Positions 9,950-20,375 are shown, numbered from the stretch's first letter. The stretch: DNA of 64,000 nt from Symbiodinium natans (GCA_905221605.1 CAJNDS010000430.1:73501-137500), one strand, 5' to 3'. Program-made: numbers and translations. The notes: generated by a model not told the origin, from the sequence alone.

Positions 9950-10780
9950 TAAACAAAATAAGCACTTCAAATTGCTCAATGTTAGTATATGAATAATAGT
10001 TCACAACAATACACAACATCTCACAACCTACGTCTGGAATCCCAAGATTAGATTTTTGAAGAAAAAAACACATGCACGTGCAAAACTCTTGAAATGGCGC
10101 TACAGCAGCCTTAAAAAGAACGGAGAAATGAGGGAGGAGGTATTTATATATATATATATATTATTTATTTATATTTATATACATCAATGTATGCTTATAT
10201 AAACAGATAGAAATGAAGAATATATCACTCAGTCACCGGAGCCCCTTGCGTCCGGATCGTGATGATCTTCCTCCTCATCCTCCTCCCGAGACAAACGCCT
10301 CAGGTGGCCCAGGTGGAAACCCTTTGATTTGGTCTCCGGAAAAAATACTTTGCTTTGGCCTTAGCCTTTGCCTTGGCCTCAGCAGTGACTTTGCGCCACT
10401 GTGCGAGTTGCGAGTTTCGCAACTGCATCGTGACCCGATTGCGAGGCATGGGCCTCAGACAGCGGTCACTCCGCTGGTAGTGGCCTGCCGTGCCACACCA
10501 GGAAAACAAAGCAAGCGAACAAGCGCAAGAAACAAACAGACCAGCCTCTCATTCGGGTCAGGTGGCAGGCGGTGCAAATGCCGCAGGGCAGCCTGGCCAC
10601 GTCGTTACGCCTGCCCCAGAAAACACACCGACGAAACGCCCACAACAAGAAACAACAACGAGAACGGAAGGCAACGGCAAGAATCATCGAAGGCCAGAAG
10701 CACAAAAAAAAAGTCAATGGCCTGCCCCGCTTCCTGGGACTCTCGCCCAGCTCTTCCTCCGCCACTTGCTTCTTGGACCA
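9950..10780. other. Unique stretch, possible decayed coding DNA
   Basis: Few arrays; AT run at 10145-10185. Both strands are open in places (minus 10300-10509 includes a Lys/Ala run AKAKAKAKAK; plus 10213-10780 is also open). Strand and family cannot be decided, so no gene is called. The fragment AATGGCGCTACNNNGCAGCC recurs at 8837 and 10092. Confidence 0.35.
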
Positions 10781-10796
10781 GGAGACAGCATCACAA

Positions 10797-11095
10797 GGGA
10801 ATGGGGGGGAGGGAGTGGGGGGGAGTGGGGGGGAGGGAGTGGGGGGGAGGGAGTGGGGGGAGTGGGAGGGAGTGGGGGGGAGTGGATAGGAGTGGGGGGG
10901 AGTGGGGGGGGAGTGAGTGGGGGGGAGTGTGAATGGGGGGGAGTGAGTGGGAGTGTGAGTGGGGGGACTCCCCTCCCCCACTTCTCTCCTCCCTCCCCTC
11001 GCATGGTGGGGGAGTGGGGGAGTGGGGGAGTGGGGAAGTGGGGAAGTGGGGGAGTGGGGGAGTGGGGGAGTGGGGGAGTGGGGGAGTGAGGGCTT
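10797..11095 (+). repeat. GGGGAGTG-type low-complexity tract
   Basis: Degenerate repeats of GGGGGGAGTG and GGGGGAGTG over about 300 bp. Apparent Gly/Glu- or Pro/His-rich frames on both strands come only from this tract. Confidence 0.95.
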
Positions 11096-11259
11096 CACAA
11101 CAGGCCCTAAACCCTAAAGCGCTAATCGGCGGTCCAAAGCCGAAACCCGAGACCCTAGACCCTAAACTCACTGCCCTGAACCGTACACCCTAAATAAACC
11201 CTACACACCCCTCTCTCGAAACCCTAAATCCCCTAAGTCCCCTAAGTCCCCTAAGTACC

Positions 11260-11362
11260 CTAAACCCTAAACCCTAAACCCTAAACCCTAAACCCTAAAC
11301 CCTAAACCCTAAACCCTAAACCCTAAACCCTAAACCCTAAACCCTAAACCCTAAACCCTAAC
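11260..11362 (-). repeat. Telomere-type array (CCCTAAA)
   Basis: About 14 perfect copies; a second array of about 8 copies lies at 11505-11560. The island between them (11380-11480) has a good plus acceptor (CTCTCTCGCAG) but also an open minus frame, so it stays uncalled. Confidence 0.96.
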
Positions 11363-11639
11363 CCTAAACCCCAAGCCAGGAGCTTACAAAATAATTCCCG
11401 GACCCGGCCTCTCTCGCAGATGGGTGCGGGGAGGCGACGACAGCGTGGGACGGAAGAGCGGGAGCCTCCCGATCAGAATACCCTAAACCCTCAACCCTCA
11501 ACCCTCAACCCTAAACCCTAAACCCTAAACCCTAAACCCTAAACCCTAAACCCTAAACCCGAACCCTGACTTTAGGCCGGCCGAAGCCATCAACCCCCAG
11601 ACCGGCAACCTAGGGGCAGTAGGCAGCCTATAGAAGCCC

Positions 11640-12000
11640 TGAAAGGGTACTTTGAGGAGAATACCTAAGTCCCCCTAAGCCCTAACCCCTAGACCCCAAA
11701 ACTCCTACACCCCTAACCCCTATACACCCTGTAAACCCTAAAAACCCCTAAACCCCTGAACCCCTAAACAACCATAAACCCCTAAACCCCCTCATACTAA
11801 GCGCCAGCAGGCCACCGGTGTGGCCCGTGGCCCTGTACCCTAAACCCAACAGCGCAAATGCACTCTCCTCGGAACTTCACAACGTTTCAGGGTTTGGGGT
11901 TTAGGTTTTGAAGTTTGTGGTTTAGGGTTTAGGTTTGAGGTTCAGGTTTGAGGTTTAGGGATTTAGGGGTTTAGTGCCTTAACCTTAGCCCCTAAACCTT
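11640..12000. other. Degenerate repeat stretch
   Basis: CCCCTAAA and TTTGAGG variants. A small minus-strand island (about 11800-11835) reads GHTGGLLAL between ACAG and GTATGAG, too short to call. Confidence 0.4.
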
Positions 12001-12314
12001 AGGTTAGACATTTCAGCGTTGGGTTTACCAAGGCCCCGCAATTGTAGCTCGCCTTTGAGGGTGGGCAACTTTAATCCGCTAGCATTCTTGAACGCAAAGA
12101 CTTTGTTCTTGTAAGTTGCTTTGTCTTGTAGGGAGGGCACTTTCGTAGCAGCACCAATCTGCATGAGCGAGGGCGAAGCCCCGAACCCCATAAACCCTAA
12201 GCCCAAAACCCTAAACTACGATTTGCTAAAACCCCCAAAATGCAAGATAAGGTATTGCCCCTATGGGGAAGAGTTTTTTGTGGGTGAGGGGGGGTTCTTT
12301 CAAGGGGTTTTACC

Positions 12315-12402
12315 TTTAGGGTTTAGGGTTTAGGGTTTAGGGTTTAGGGTTTAGGGTTTAGGGTTTAGGGTTTAGGGTTTAGGGTTTAGGGTTTAGGGTT
12401 TA
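12315..12402 (+). repeat. Telomere-type array (TTTAGGG)
   Basis: About 12 copies; a twin array at 12500-12595 follows a 95-bp GC-rich island. The island is open on the minus strand (VAVADEDQTTGSRSADLG) but has no clear splice sites. Confidence 0.96.
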
Positions 12403-12597
12403 GCGCCTGACAAGGCGGTTGGTACAGAGCGTCTGCTCGCCCTAAATCCGCCGATCGGCTCCCAGTCGTCTGGTCCTCGTCCGCGACGGCGACGTAGAGG
12501 GTTTAGGGTTTAGGGTTTAGGGTTTAGGGTTTAGGGTTTAGGGTTTAGGGTTTAGGGTTTAGGGTTTAGGGTTTAGGGTTTAGGGTTTAGGGTTTCA

Positions 12598-12840
12598 TGT
12601 GAGCAGAGCGGGGCAGGGCCATGGAGTCTGTCATTGCCACGAGGCTGTCCTTGTCCCCCTGCGTGCTCTGGTCCTCTCAGTGTCCAGTAAACGGACCCGG
12701 TCGAGAGACTGCCCGCCGAGATGTCTCATCAGTCGATCCGTTCGCGCCTTGCATGCGAGAAAGCCACAACAGGCTGTAAGAGACGTCGGATCGCGCCGAT
12801 CTGACGGCAGCTCCAGCCAGCCATTCTCGCTGTCCTCAAA
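12598..12840. other. GC-rich island, possibly coding, strand undecided
   Basis: About 240 bp without telomere repeats. The minus frame gives LELPSDRRDPTSLTACCG and beyond; the plus frame is also open. Too ambiguous to call. Confidence 0.3.
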
Positions 12841-13074
12841 GTTAATCACCCTAGACCCTAAATCTAAAACCCAAACCCCAAACCCTAAACCCTGAACCCT
12901 CAACCCTGCCCCCCCAGTCTTTCCGAAGGCCCTCGACCTGAGCCAAGCAACCCAGGGCCTAAATACCCTGAGGTTTACGGTTCTACACGAACCCTGAATC
13001 CTCAACCATAAACGGGTCGCGCCACTTCACCGAGCCAGAAGCCCCAAACCCTCAGTGCCCCAAACCCTAAAAAA

Positions 13075-13180
13075 CTTGGGATGTTCTCCCCTGCACTAAT
13101 AGTCCTTCATGGGGATTGTAGTACCCCCTATTATAATGCCTATTAAGGAAGGACTGTTAGTATAAGAGGAACATCCCAAC
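13075..13180. mobile_element. Hairpin element, family F2, full copy
   Basis: Terminal inverted repeats TTGGGATGTTC...GAACATCCCAA enclose a second inverted pair (AGTCCTTCAT / AAGGACTGTTAG). Partial relatives at 39651-39728, 42170-42245 and 44608-44661. No coding capacity: a MITE-like, non-autonomous element. Confidence 0.7.
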
Positions 13181-13557
13181 CCTAAACCCTAAACCCTAAA
13201 CCCTAAACCCCAAACCCCAAACCCCAAACCCTAACCCTAAACCCTAAACCCCAAAAAAGGATGATGCTCATGGCCGCAGCCTGCTCTGCGAAGAAAAATG
13301 GCCCAGCCTGCAGCAGGCTGGCTCCAAGACTCGAAGTGTTTAGGGTTTAGGGTTTAGGATTTAGGGTTTCGGGTTTCGGGTTTAGGGTTTGGGGTTTAGG
13401 GTTTGGGATTTAGGGTTTAGGGTTTAGGGTTTAGGTTTGGGGTTTAGGGTTCAGGGTTTAGGGTTTAGGGTTTAGGGCCTAAACTTCGGTCCTCCACCCT
13501 TACTAACAGTTTACCGCAAAAAGAAGTTGCAAGATTTATCGGGGGGCCCGTCGTCCA

Positions 13558-13650
13558 TACTCCGCTTAGAACCTTAATAAAAATAGCATGTTTAATATCC
13601 TCTTGGGTTTTTATATAAACAAAAATAATTCCCAAGGGGGATATGGTCAT
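13558..13650. mobile_element. Dispersed element, family F8, copy 1
   Basis: Reads CTTAGAACCTTAATAAAAAT, then TTTAATATCCTCTTGGGTTT, TATATAAACAAAAATAATTC and CCAAGGGGGATAT. The part CTTGGG...CCCAAG is a hairpin. The other two copies are 19299-19398 and 59912-60012, all on the same strand. Confidence 0.65.
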
Positions 13651-13756
13651 GAAGATCACTTCTTCGTTGTGTTTCCTGGTTTCGGCTTTGGAATCCAGCG
13701 GGGCTCAGAGCTAAGGGTGCAAACAAACTTACTTGGAGTTTCAGGGCACTTGGCAA

Positions 13757-13910
13757 CCCATCGTAAGTGTAGTTAGAACCCACATATAAGCCCCTTAAGT
13801 ACGTTAAAAGGGTTATAACTGGGTTATAAGCACATGTAGGCCCCTTAAGTACCCGAATAGGGTTATAATTGGGTTATAAGCACAGGTATAATTGGAGTAC
13901 TAAGGACCCT
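13757..13910. repeat. Dispersed short element, family F9, copy 2
   Basis: Contains a near tandem repeat of ATAAGCCCCTTAAGTAC / GGTTATAACTGGGTTATAAG, matching 300-410 in order and ending likewise before CCTGAACCT. Confidence 0.55.
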
Positions 13911-13984
13911 GAACCTCCAAGTACAGATTAAGCCTACTCTAAACCCTAAACCCTCAACCCTAAACCCTAAACCCTGAACCCTCG

Positions 13985-14078
13985 GAGCCACGTGGGTACG
14001 TTGGGCCCGGACCCGCCATTGGTGGACGGCGGCCGCGATGAATTCGGCAGGCTGTGCAAGCTGCTGGCCTTGGAGGGT
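13985..14078. other. GC-rich exon-like island, strand undecided
   Basis: Plus reading DPPLVDGGRDEFGRLCKLL ends at GTAGGG; minus reading LAQPAEFIAAAVHQWRVRAQ ends at GTACCC. Both are protein-like, which shows how little a single short open frame proves here. Confidence 0.4.
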
Positions 14079-14293
14079 AGGGTTTGGGGTTTAGGGTTTG
14101 GGGTTTGGGGTTTTGGGCTTTGGGTTTGGGGACTTAGGGTTCAGGGGTTAGGGTTTAGGGCTTGGGGTTCGTGATTTAGGGTTTGGGGGCTTGGGGCTCA
14201 GGGTTTAGGGTGTCTACTTTGCTGCAGATGGAACTCCGAAATGCAGGGCTTGAAGGTCTCGGGACGCCATTGAAACAATTATGGACGTTTAGT

Positions 14294-14405
14294 ACCCAGA
14301 TCTTCCAAAACCTTTTGATTAAGGAGTATACGCTAATTTACACTAGGGGCCATTATAATGAACTAGGGTATATTCCTTAATTAAGGAGTTTTGGAAGATC
14401 TGGGT
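14294..14405. mobile_element. Hairpin element, family F3, full copy
   Basis: 112 bp with long terminal inverted repeats: ACCCAGATCTTCCAAAACC at the left and GGTTTTGGAAGATCTGGGT-like sequence at the right, followed inward by TTAATTAAGGA. Relatives at 19396-19489 and, as a half copy, 58976-59031. Confidence 0.75.
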
Positions 14406-14409
14406 AACG

Positions 14410-14930
14410 GCCCCCTAGAGACCGGTGAACAGCGCCAACGCTTTAAAGCATACCGAGAATGGGTTGAAAAGGTGTTTTGCTGAAGCTCGTGCAGTTCAAA
14501 AAAAATTTGTGTCGTAGGATGTTGGGTTTAGGGTTTAGGGTTTAAGGTTTAGGGTTTAGGGGCTTGGGGTTCACCCCTTAGGGCATCGGATCCCAGGCGT
14601 CCTGGTGAGTCCGGGCCGGAGCGCCTCGATTTCAGGGTTCAGGAGCCTGAAGCGTGTGAAGGGAAAATTATTAGCAATATTCCGACCCCGATATTACACT
14701 TTGGGTCTGGCTTGCTACCCCCAAAACACACTGGCACTTATCAGGGAAAGAAAGAGTGGCCCTTTGTGGATCTTGTTTACACCTAGTATCCCTCGCGCCC
14801 TACGGCAACAGCAACCGAAATCCAAAACTACGTAAGCAGCTTCTTACTTACTTCATAGAAAGGTTCAGCTTGGTTTTCCCTGCTTCAAGAAGCTAAGTAA
14901 AGCTACAATCCCGCACACCCCCTTCAACCT
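14410..14930. other. Mixed stretch without a supported gene
   Basis: Unique AT-moderate DNA at 14640-14930 with a 76-codon plus frame of ordinary composition but no splice or start evidence. Nothing else recognised. Confidence 0.3.
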
Positions 14931-15189
14931 CATCCCATGCGCTCTCCAACCCAAAAAAATCTAAACCCTCTAATACCCCCCCCCCCCCAAGACCATCCTA
15001 AACCCTCAACCCCCCAAGCCCGAACAAAACACAAAGACCGACAACAAAAGAAGCTAAGCCCTAACATCCCTAAAGCCCGAAGAGCCCAAACAAAAACCCC
15101 AAAACCCGAAAAACCCCCCACCATAAACCCTAAACCCTAAACCCCAAACCCTAAACCCCAGACTCTAAACCCTAAACTCTCCAAACAAC

Positions 15190-15268
15190 CTCAGGAGTCG
15201 AAGTGGGTCCCCCGGCAGACTGCCAATGCGAATTCGGGTGCAAAAGGTCGGAACCGCTTCCTGCATTT
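15190..15268 (-). CDS. Candidate exon, unknown protein
   Basis: Acceptor CGACCCCTCAG and donor CCTGAG|GTTGTTTGG are both good. Two frames stay open (DLLHPNSHWQSAGG or CTRIRIGSLPGDPLRLL), so the phase is unknown. Confidence 0.4.
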
Positions 15269-15575
15269 CTGAGGGGTCGTTTAGGGTTCAGGGTTCAGGG
15301 TTCAGGGTTTGGGGTTTGGGGTTTGGGGTTTAGGGTTTAGGGTTTAGGGTCGTTACACGGTATTTAAGGGACCCCCTAAATACCACTTACACACCCACTA
15401 AACCCTTTCAAGCAGGTAAGGGAACCATATCCAAGGACCATGCAACTAGCGCCCCGGGGGGGAGGGTGGGGGGCGGGGGCTTTGGGCTCGGGGCTCCGGG
15501 GTTGGGGAGTTGTTGATGCGTCTAGGGTTCCAAGTACGGGCCCTGAATTTGGGTCCGCAACCCTTATACACACTA

Positions 15576-15720
15576 CACATACAAAGGCCCATACTTCGGA
15601 TCCCTATGCTTATATACACTATACATAAAAAAGGGCCCATACGTCGGATCCCTATGCTTATATACACTATACGTAAAAAGGGCCCATACTTCGGATCCCT
15701 ATAAACATGGGTAAGGGACC
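15576..15720. repeat. Tandem repeat of about 53 bp, family F6 related
   Basis: Nearly three units of GGGCCCATACTTCGGATCCC followed by TATGCTTATATACACTATAC. The GGGCCCATACTTCGG core also ends the F6 elements at 37372-37510 and 44560-44695. Confidence 0.85.
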
Positions 15721-15974
15721 ACACGAAAGATCCATGCCTACAACCTTTGATCTCGGGTTTCGGGATTTAAGCGGTTTAGGGTTTAAGGGTTTTGGGGGTT
15801 GGGCGGTGTACGGCTGAGGTCCAACATTGTACAGGTCTTTCTCAACTTGAACCCTTCTGCAAACTAACATTCATAAATAACACCCGCCTACACCTCGAAA
15901 AAGGACATACAAAATGCGCACGCAACTCTCAAACCCAAAGCCTACACCCCAATTTTTAGCCCGACTGGTCACAA

Positions 15975-16140
15975 GATAAACCCTAAAACCCTAAAACCCT
16001 AAAACCCTACAACCCTAAAACCCAAAAAACCCTAAAACCCTAAAACCCAAAAACCCTAAAACCCTAAAACCCTAGAACCCTAAAACCCTAAAACCCTAAA
16101 ACCCTAAAACCCTAATACCCTAAGCCCTAATACCCTAAAC
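15975..16140 (-). repeat. Variant telomere-type array (AAAACCCT, 8-mer)
   Basis: About 17 units, most with an extra A (CCTAAAAC), i.e. locally homogenised to an 8-bp variant. Confidence 0.9.
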
Positions 16141-16224
16141 CCTGAACCCTAAAAACCTGAAACCCAAAGGAAGCCTGCACCCCGAAGGCTGTACCCTTAG
16201 AGCTTTGGGTAGAGTGGATTAAGG

Positions 16225-16530
16225 GACTAGGGTTTAGGGTTTAGGGTTTAGGGTTTAGGGTTTAGGGTTCAGGGTTTAGGGTTTAGGGCTTGGGCAAGAG
16301 TGGGTTTAGGGATATTTGATATACTCCGAACATGGCCCCTTGCGTTCCCTGACAAGGTTAGTTGCCTCTCGAGAATTCCAAGAACCTTGGGTTGAGAGGG
16401 TTTAGGGTTAAGGGTTAAGGGTTTAGTTTAGGGTTTAGGGTTTAGGGCTTAGGGCTTAGGGCTTAGGGCTTAGGGCTTAGGGTTTAGCGTTTAGGGTTTA
16501 GGGTTTAGGGTTTAGGGCCCCCCCCCCCCC
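16225..16530 (+). repeat. Telomere-type arrays and GCTTAGGG variant run
   Basis: TTTAGGG at 16227-16285, then, after a unique island (16300-16400), TTTAGGG and a run of GCTTAGG units at 16445-16490, ending in a C homopolymer (16518-16534). Confidence 0.9.
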
Positions 16531-16556
16531 CCCCAAACCCCCAGGCCCCTCTGAAC

Positions 16557-16600
16557 CCTTGGAGCCATGTCTCCTTCCCACCAGGGCTCCTGCACTTTCG
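16557..16600 (-). CDS. Candidate small exon, unknown protein
   Basis: Acceptor AAAAGCCTCAG, 14 codons (KVQEPWWEGDMAPR), donor CCAAGG|GTTCAG. Flanked downstream by a C homopolymer on the plus strand. Confidence 0.35.
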
Positions 16601-16619
16601 CTGAGGCTTTTGGTTTAGG

Positions 16620-16960
16620 TTTAGGTTTTAGGTTTTAGGGTTTAGGGTTTAGGGTTTAGGGTTTAGGGTTTAGGGTTTGGGGTTTGGGGTTTGGGGTTTG
16701 TGGTTTAGGGTTTGGGGTTCCGGGTTTTTAGTGTTTAGGATTTGGGGTTTGGGGGTTAGAGTTTAGGCTTTGGGGTTCAGGGTTTGGGGCTCAGGGTTTT
16801 GGAGTTTAGGGTTTGGTGTTCAGGATTTGGGGTTTAAAGTTAGGGTTTAGGGTTTATGGTTTCAGGTTTGGGTTCGGATTTTGGGGCTTAGGGGTTTTGG
16901 TGTTTAGGGTTTTTGGGTTGAGGGTTTTGGGGCTTAGGGCGTAAGGGTTTGGGGGAAGAA
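16620..16960 (+). repeat. Degenerate telomere-type tract
   Basis: TTTAGGG grading into TTTGGGG, TTCAGGG and TTTTGGGG variants; no gene. Confidence 0.9.
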
Positions 16961-17185
16961 GTGTATTCAATTTTTATCAATATTTATTATGTTTTTTTCT
17001 TTGGAAGGTGGGCTAGAGAAAGCCTTAAGGGCGGAGGCTTCAGGGATTTAGGGTTTAGGGTTTAGGGTTTAGGGTTTCGGGTTTAGGGTTTAGGGTTTAG
17101 CCTCAACCCTAAGCCCTAGGGTTTCGGGCCTGGGCTTTGAAGTTTCGGCTTGAGGGAGCCAGAAAAACAGCCAAATCCAAATCCA

Positions 17186-17407
17186 TCATTGAAGCTTGAT
17201 GTTTCTGCTTCTTGTGCGATCTGATCGCACATGCCGGGGTGGGGCAGTGGTCTGGACAATATTTTGCTGCGTTGAATCCACTTCGAGCACCGCGAAATGC
17301 AACAGCCCACAGTCTCCAAGAGGTTGGCTGCTAGGAACATGAGCACGCTGCGCTGCCAGCTGCCGCTGCAGGCTCTCGGTTTTCCGTCTTGCAGTCGGAC
17401 AGAACCC
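17186..17407 (-). CDS. Candidate exon with coiled-coil-like start
   Basis: A 74-codon frame without ATG begins after TTAG at 17408 and stops at TGA (17186-17188). It contains RRKTESLQRQLAAQRAHV, which has coiled-coil spacing, then LGDCGLLHFAVLEVD. An overlapping ATG frame (17116-17346) is an alternative. Possible donor GTGCGATC inside. Confidence 0.45.
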   Translation of the reverse strand, partial: GFCPTARRKTESLQRQLAAQRAHVPSSQPLGDCGLLHFAVLEVDSTQQNIVQTTAPPRHVRSDRTRSRNIKLQ

Positions 17408-17699
17408 CTAAATCCTGGTGCAAATCCAGAGCTGCGTTTTAGGGCTTAGGGTTCAGGTTTAGGGTTTAAGGCTTAGGGCTAGACACCAAGTGCTCTTGCG
17501 TCAAAGGCCCCCACCCTGTCCCTTACACCCTAGACTGTACGAAGCCCGAAACCCTAAGCCTTGCTAAGCTTTACACAAACACCCTAAACAACCTGCACTT
17601 AGCGAGGCCCCAAAACATAAATGAATTCCTCGCGCCCCTCCACCCCAAACCCAAACCCTAAAATCCCAAGCCCGAGGCCCTAAACCCTGAACCCTACAC

Positions 17700-17776
17700 C
17701 TGCCCCGAGACACGCCTTTGAGAGGCCCGAAGGTGGGGCAAGCGGGGCGTCGTAGCCACTGAAAGGTGGCACCTCT
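17700..17776 (-). CDS. Candidate exon, unknown protein
   Basis: Acceptor TCTGAGGCCCAG and donor GGGGCAG|GTGTAGGG. Two frames open: VPPFSGYDAPLAPPSGLS (preferred) and a basic one. The donor is telomere-like. Confidence 0.45.
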
Positions 17777-18279
17777 CTGGGCCTCAGAGAGCTTTGGAGT
17801 TTTGGGGGTTTGGTTTAGGGTTTAGGGTTTAGGGTTTAGGGTTTAGGGTTTGGGGTTTAGGGTTTGGGGTTTGGGGTTTCGGGTTTCGGGTTTCGGGTTT
17901 CGGGTTTAGGGTTTAGGGTTAGGGTGTTTTTAGGGTTTTTAGGGCTTTTAGGGTTCTTAGGGTTTAGGGGGTTTGGGTTTAGGGGCTCAAGATTTCGGGC
18001 TTCGGGTTAGGAGGTTCGGGTTTAGGAGTTTGGGGTTTAGGGCTGAGCTTTTCAAAGTCTGGGAGCGTAGAGTTTAGGGTTTGGGAACTTCTGAGTTTAG
18101 GGCAAATTTCGGCTTTCGTGGTTGTGAGTTTTAAGTTTGGGAGTTTAGGAGATTAGGGTTTAGGAGTTAGGAGCTTAGGGTTTGGGAATGTAGGGTTTTC
18201 AGGGCTTTGGGGTCTACAGTTTATAGGGCCTGGGAGAATTCAGGGCTTGGGCATTCGTCTTACTGAGATGTCTTTGAAC

Positions 18280-18319
18280 CCCTGAAAGAAACAACCTTTG
18301 AACCCCTGAAGAAACAACC
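18280..18319. repeat. Short tandem duplication beside a donor
   Basis: TTTGAACCCCTGAANGAAACAACCT occurs twice in tandem (24 and 23 bp) at the start of the intron that follows the candidate exon 18319-18363 on the minus strand. Confidence 0.8.
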
Positions 18320-18363
18320 TAGAAGTATGCCCCCGTCTAGACTTAGGCGTTCAATCGCCAGGG
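18319..18363 (-). CDS. Candidate small exon, unknown protein
   Basis: Acceptor AAGCTTCCCCAG, 14 codons (LAIERLSLDGGILL), donor CTAG|GTTGTTTC. Confidence 0.35.
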
Positions 18364-18486
18364 CTGGGGAAGCTTTTACTTTTTGAAGCTTTTTTTCTGA
18401 GTTAGACTTGTAGGATCACATCTAAAACCCTAAACCCTGAACCCTAAACCCTAAACCCTAAACCGTTGATTCTTTGGTGGCCTCAC

Positions 18487-18561
18487 CGGGGCACCCTCCG
18501 TGCCCCAACAAGAGGCTGGTCTCGCCGCGAGGCTCCTCCGGACGAGATGCCGCGCAGACTG
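18487..18561 (-). CDS. Candidate exon, unknown protein
   Basis: Acceptor CGTGGCCAG, donor CCCCG|GTGAGG. Two frames open (VCAASRPEEPRGETSLLLG or SARHLVRRSLAARPA). The intron upstream would contain F5 copy 18588-18687. Confidence 0.4.
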
Positions 18562-18587
18562 CTGGCCACGAAGTCTCATGACATTCC

Positions 18588-18687
18588 CTACTACCCCCCT
18601 CCATACTACCTCCCAAGGTTCTCCCTAAGTAGCCGTCATTTTGATTTCGGGGGGAACCTAGGGGGGTAGTATAGAGAGGGGGGGTAG
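18588..18687. mobile_element. Inverted-repeat element, family F5, copy 1
   Basis: About 100 bp with ends CTACCCCCCTCCATACTACC and its near-complement GGTAGTATAGAGAGGGGGGG, with inner CCCAAGGTTC/GGAACCTAGGG arms. Related to 33173-33353 and 52776-53017. Confidence 0.7.
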
Positions 18688-18841
18688 CCCTAAACCCTAA
18701 ACCCTAAACCCTAAGCGTCCCCCTATACCGCGTACGGGGAATCCGTACCTGATTGGGGTGCTTATGATAAGGGAATCCTACTATTTGGGGATCCATCTTG
18801 GGGGGGTCTCTTATTCTCGCAAACCGCCAAATGGCACATAC

Positions 18842-18895
18842 TCCGGGAACATTGGGCATCCGACCCGGTGGCGGCAGTCTGCCGCAGACCCGCGC
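18842..18895 (-). CDS. Candidate exon, unknown protein
   Basis: Acceptor CCTCTTAGCCAG, frame AGLRQTAATGSDAQCSRS, donor CCCGGA|GTATGT, a very canonical 5' site. An earlier GTCGGA donor is possible. Confidence 0.35.
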
Positions 18896-19298
18896 CTGGC
18901 TAAGAGGTCTTAAACACTTAAGACCCTAAATAAACCCTAAACCCTAAACCCTTAGATTGTCTATCCATTTTCTTACTTGACTCGGCTCTATCTACATGCA
19001 TGCTTCCAAACTTCCCCCCTCAGGGGTTGAGGGGCTTCCTTCACAAAGACCTGATTTGGTTCGGTGTCTGTGAGGGGTAGCCCAGATTCGCGAAAAGTTG
19101 CCGATTCCAGGAATGAAACCCTAAACCCCAAGCCCTAAACCCTAAATCCTAAACCCCTAAACCCCACACACTAATACGTAGGCACAACTTGGGATGGCAG
19201 AAACAACACCGCGAACTTCCAGATTGTGGGGTTTCCAATGGCCTTGAGGGCTGGTGCTAGGGGTTTCTCGAAGATACTTGAAAAACCCAGAACCTCTT

Positions 19299-19398
19299 CT
19301 AGACTCCCCTTTGAACCTTAATAAAAATAATACCTTTAATATCCTCTTGGTTTTTATATGAACAGAAAAACAACACCCAAGGGGGGACATAGCCTTAA
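19299..19398. mobile_element. Dispersed element, family F8, copy 2
   Basis: Matches 13558-13650 and 59912-60012 through CTTAATAAAAATAAT, ATCCTCTTGG and CCCAAGGGGGGAC. Confidence 0.65.
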
Positions 19399-19489
19399 TT
19401 AAGCAATATACCCGAAGTTATATTGGAGATCCTTCGTATAAATTAGGGTTTATTCCATGATTCTGATGTCTTGGAAGATCTGGGTTCTT
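19396..19489. mobile_element. F3-related element, diverged copy
   Basis: Begins TTAATTAAGCAATATACC and ends GTCTTGGAAGATCTGGGTTC; shares the right arm of F3 (14294-14405). Confidence 0.55.
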
Positions 19490-19668
19490 AAACCCCTAGA
19501 GCTTGCCCAAGCCCCACACGATCCCATGACAATAGAACCACGACACACACCATGATCAAACAGACCCCACAGCCTCAGACTCCCGTAAACCTCTTGAAAC
19601 GCCATCTTGCAAGATCCCCAAAAATGATCCCCAAGCCCTTAGCCCCAAACTCTAAGCCTCAAGAGCTT

Positions 19669-19778
19669 CCCAAAGAGCCCAATATTGCTTAATTAAGGAA
19701 TGTACCTTAAATCATATTAAGGATCCCTATGTGATTTAAGGAATATTCCTTAATTAAGCAATCTTGGGCTCTTTGGGT
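19669..19778. mobile_element. Hairpin element, family F4, copy 1
   Basis: About 110 bp, nearly a perfect hairpin: CCCAAAGAGCCCAATATTGC at one end and its complement at the other, with TTAATTAAGGAAT and GGATCC in the stem and loop. Second copy at 55380-55496. Confidence 0.8.
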
Positions 19779-19794
19779 TAAGAGCCCTTCGCAC

Positions 19795-19866
19795 GCTTTT
19801 GAGCTGCCTGTCTGAGCGCCCCTGGACGGGAGGGAGCCTGCCTTGGTAGCTCGCAGCTTTTCAGGG
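19795..19866 (-). CDS. Candidate exon, unknown protein
   Basis: Acceptor AAACCCTCAG (telomere-like plus CAG), 24 codons (CELPRQAPSRPGALRQAAQK), donor AAAGC|GTGCGAAG. A shorter exon from the inner AAGGCAG is possible. Lies right next to F4. Confidence 0.35.
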
Positions 19867-19869
19867 CTG

Positions 19870-19945
19870 AGGGTTTAGGGTTTAGGGTTTAAGGTTTAGG
19901 GTTTAGGGTTTAGGGTTTAGGGTTTAGGGTTTAGGGTTTAGGGTT
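19870..19945 (+). repeat. Telomere-type array (TTTAGGG)
   Basis: About 10 copies with one TTTAAGG. Confidence 0.95.
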
Positions 19946-20199
19946 TCGGGCGGTTTTTTGGGCTTAGGGCTTATGTTGTGTTAAGGGTTTAGCGTGTAGG
20001 GCTAAACCCTAAACCCCAAGCCCTAAGCCCTAAACCCCAAAGGGTTCCATGGGTTTTGGGAAGGGCCGCCAGGTGCTGTGAAGATAGAGCCCGAAGTGAG
20101 AAAAGCTTGCAAGGCAGGGTTCAGGAGTGAGGGGTTTAGGGTTAAGGTTTAGGGCCACTCCCGCAAAACATCTTGGGGCAAGACACCTGACGCCTTCAA

Positions 20200-20375
20200 G
20201 CGTCCGCATATCCCCTCAGGGACTATAGGAGGGAGCCTGTTAAGGGACCTTAGGGGCAAAAAGGGGGCTACTTGGGCATATAGGGAATACAGAAGGTATA
20301 TAAAGGGGCCATATCGGCGAAGAAGATTAAGGGGTCCCTTTTGGGGGTCCCTCCGTATATCCCTTATCCCCAGGG
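20200..20375. mobile_element. Inverted-repeat element, family F7, copy 1
   Basis: Starts AGGGACTATAGGAGGGAGCC and ends GGGGTCCCTCCGTATATCCC; inside CTTAGGGGCAAAAAGGGGGC and AAGGTATATAAAGGGGCC. Relatives at 27590-27735, 30462-30570, 41590-42005 and 50160-50420. Confidence 0.65.

Noticed and set aside
10466-11098. Pro/His-rich and Gly-rich ORFs of 96-239 codons
   Set aside because: They translate the GGGGAGTG low-complexity tract on either strand.
18541-18575. Histone-like PRRLLATKS on the plus strand
   Set aside because: Very short match; the minus strand has both splice sites.
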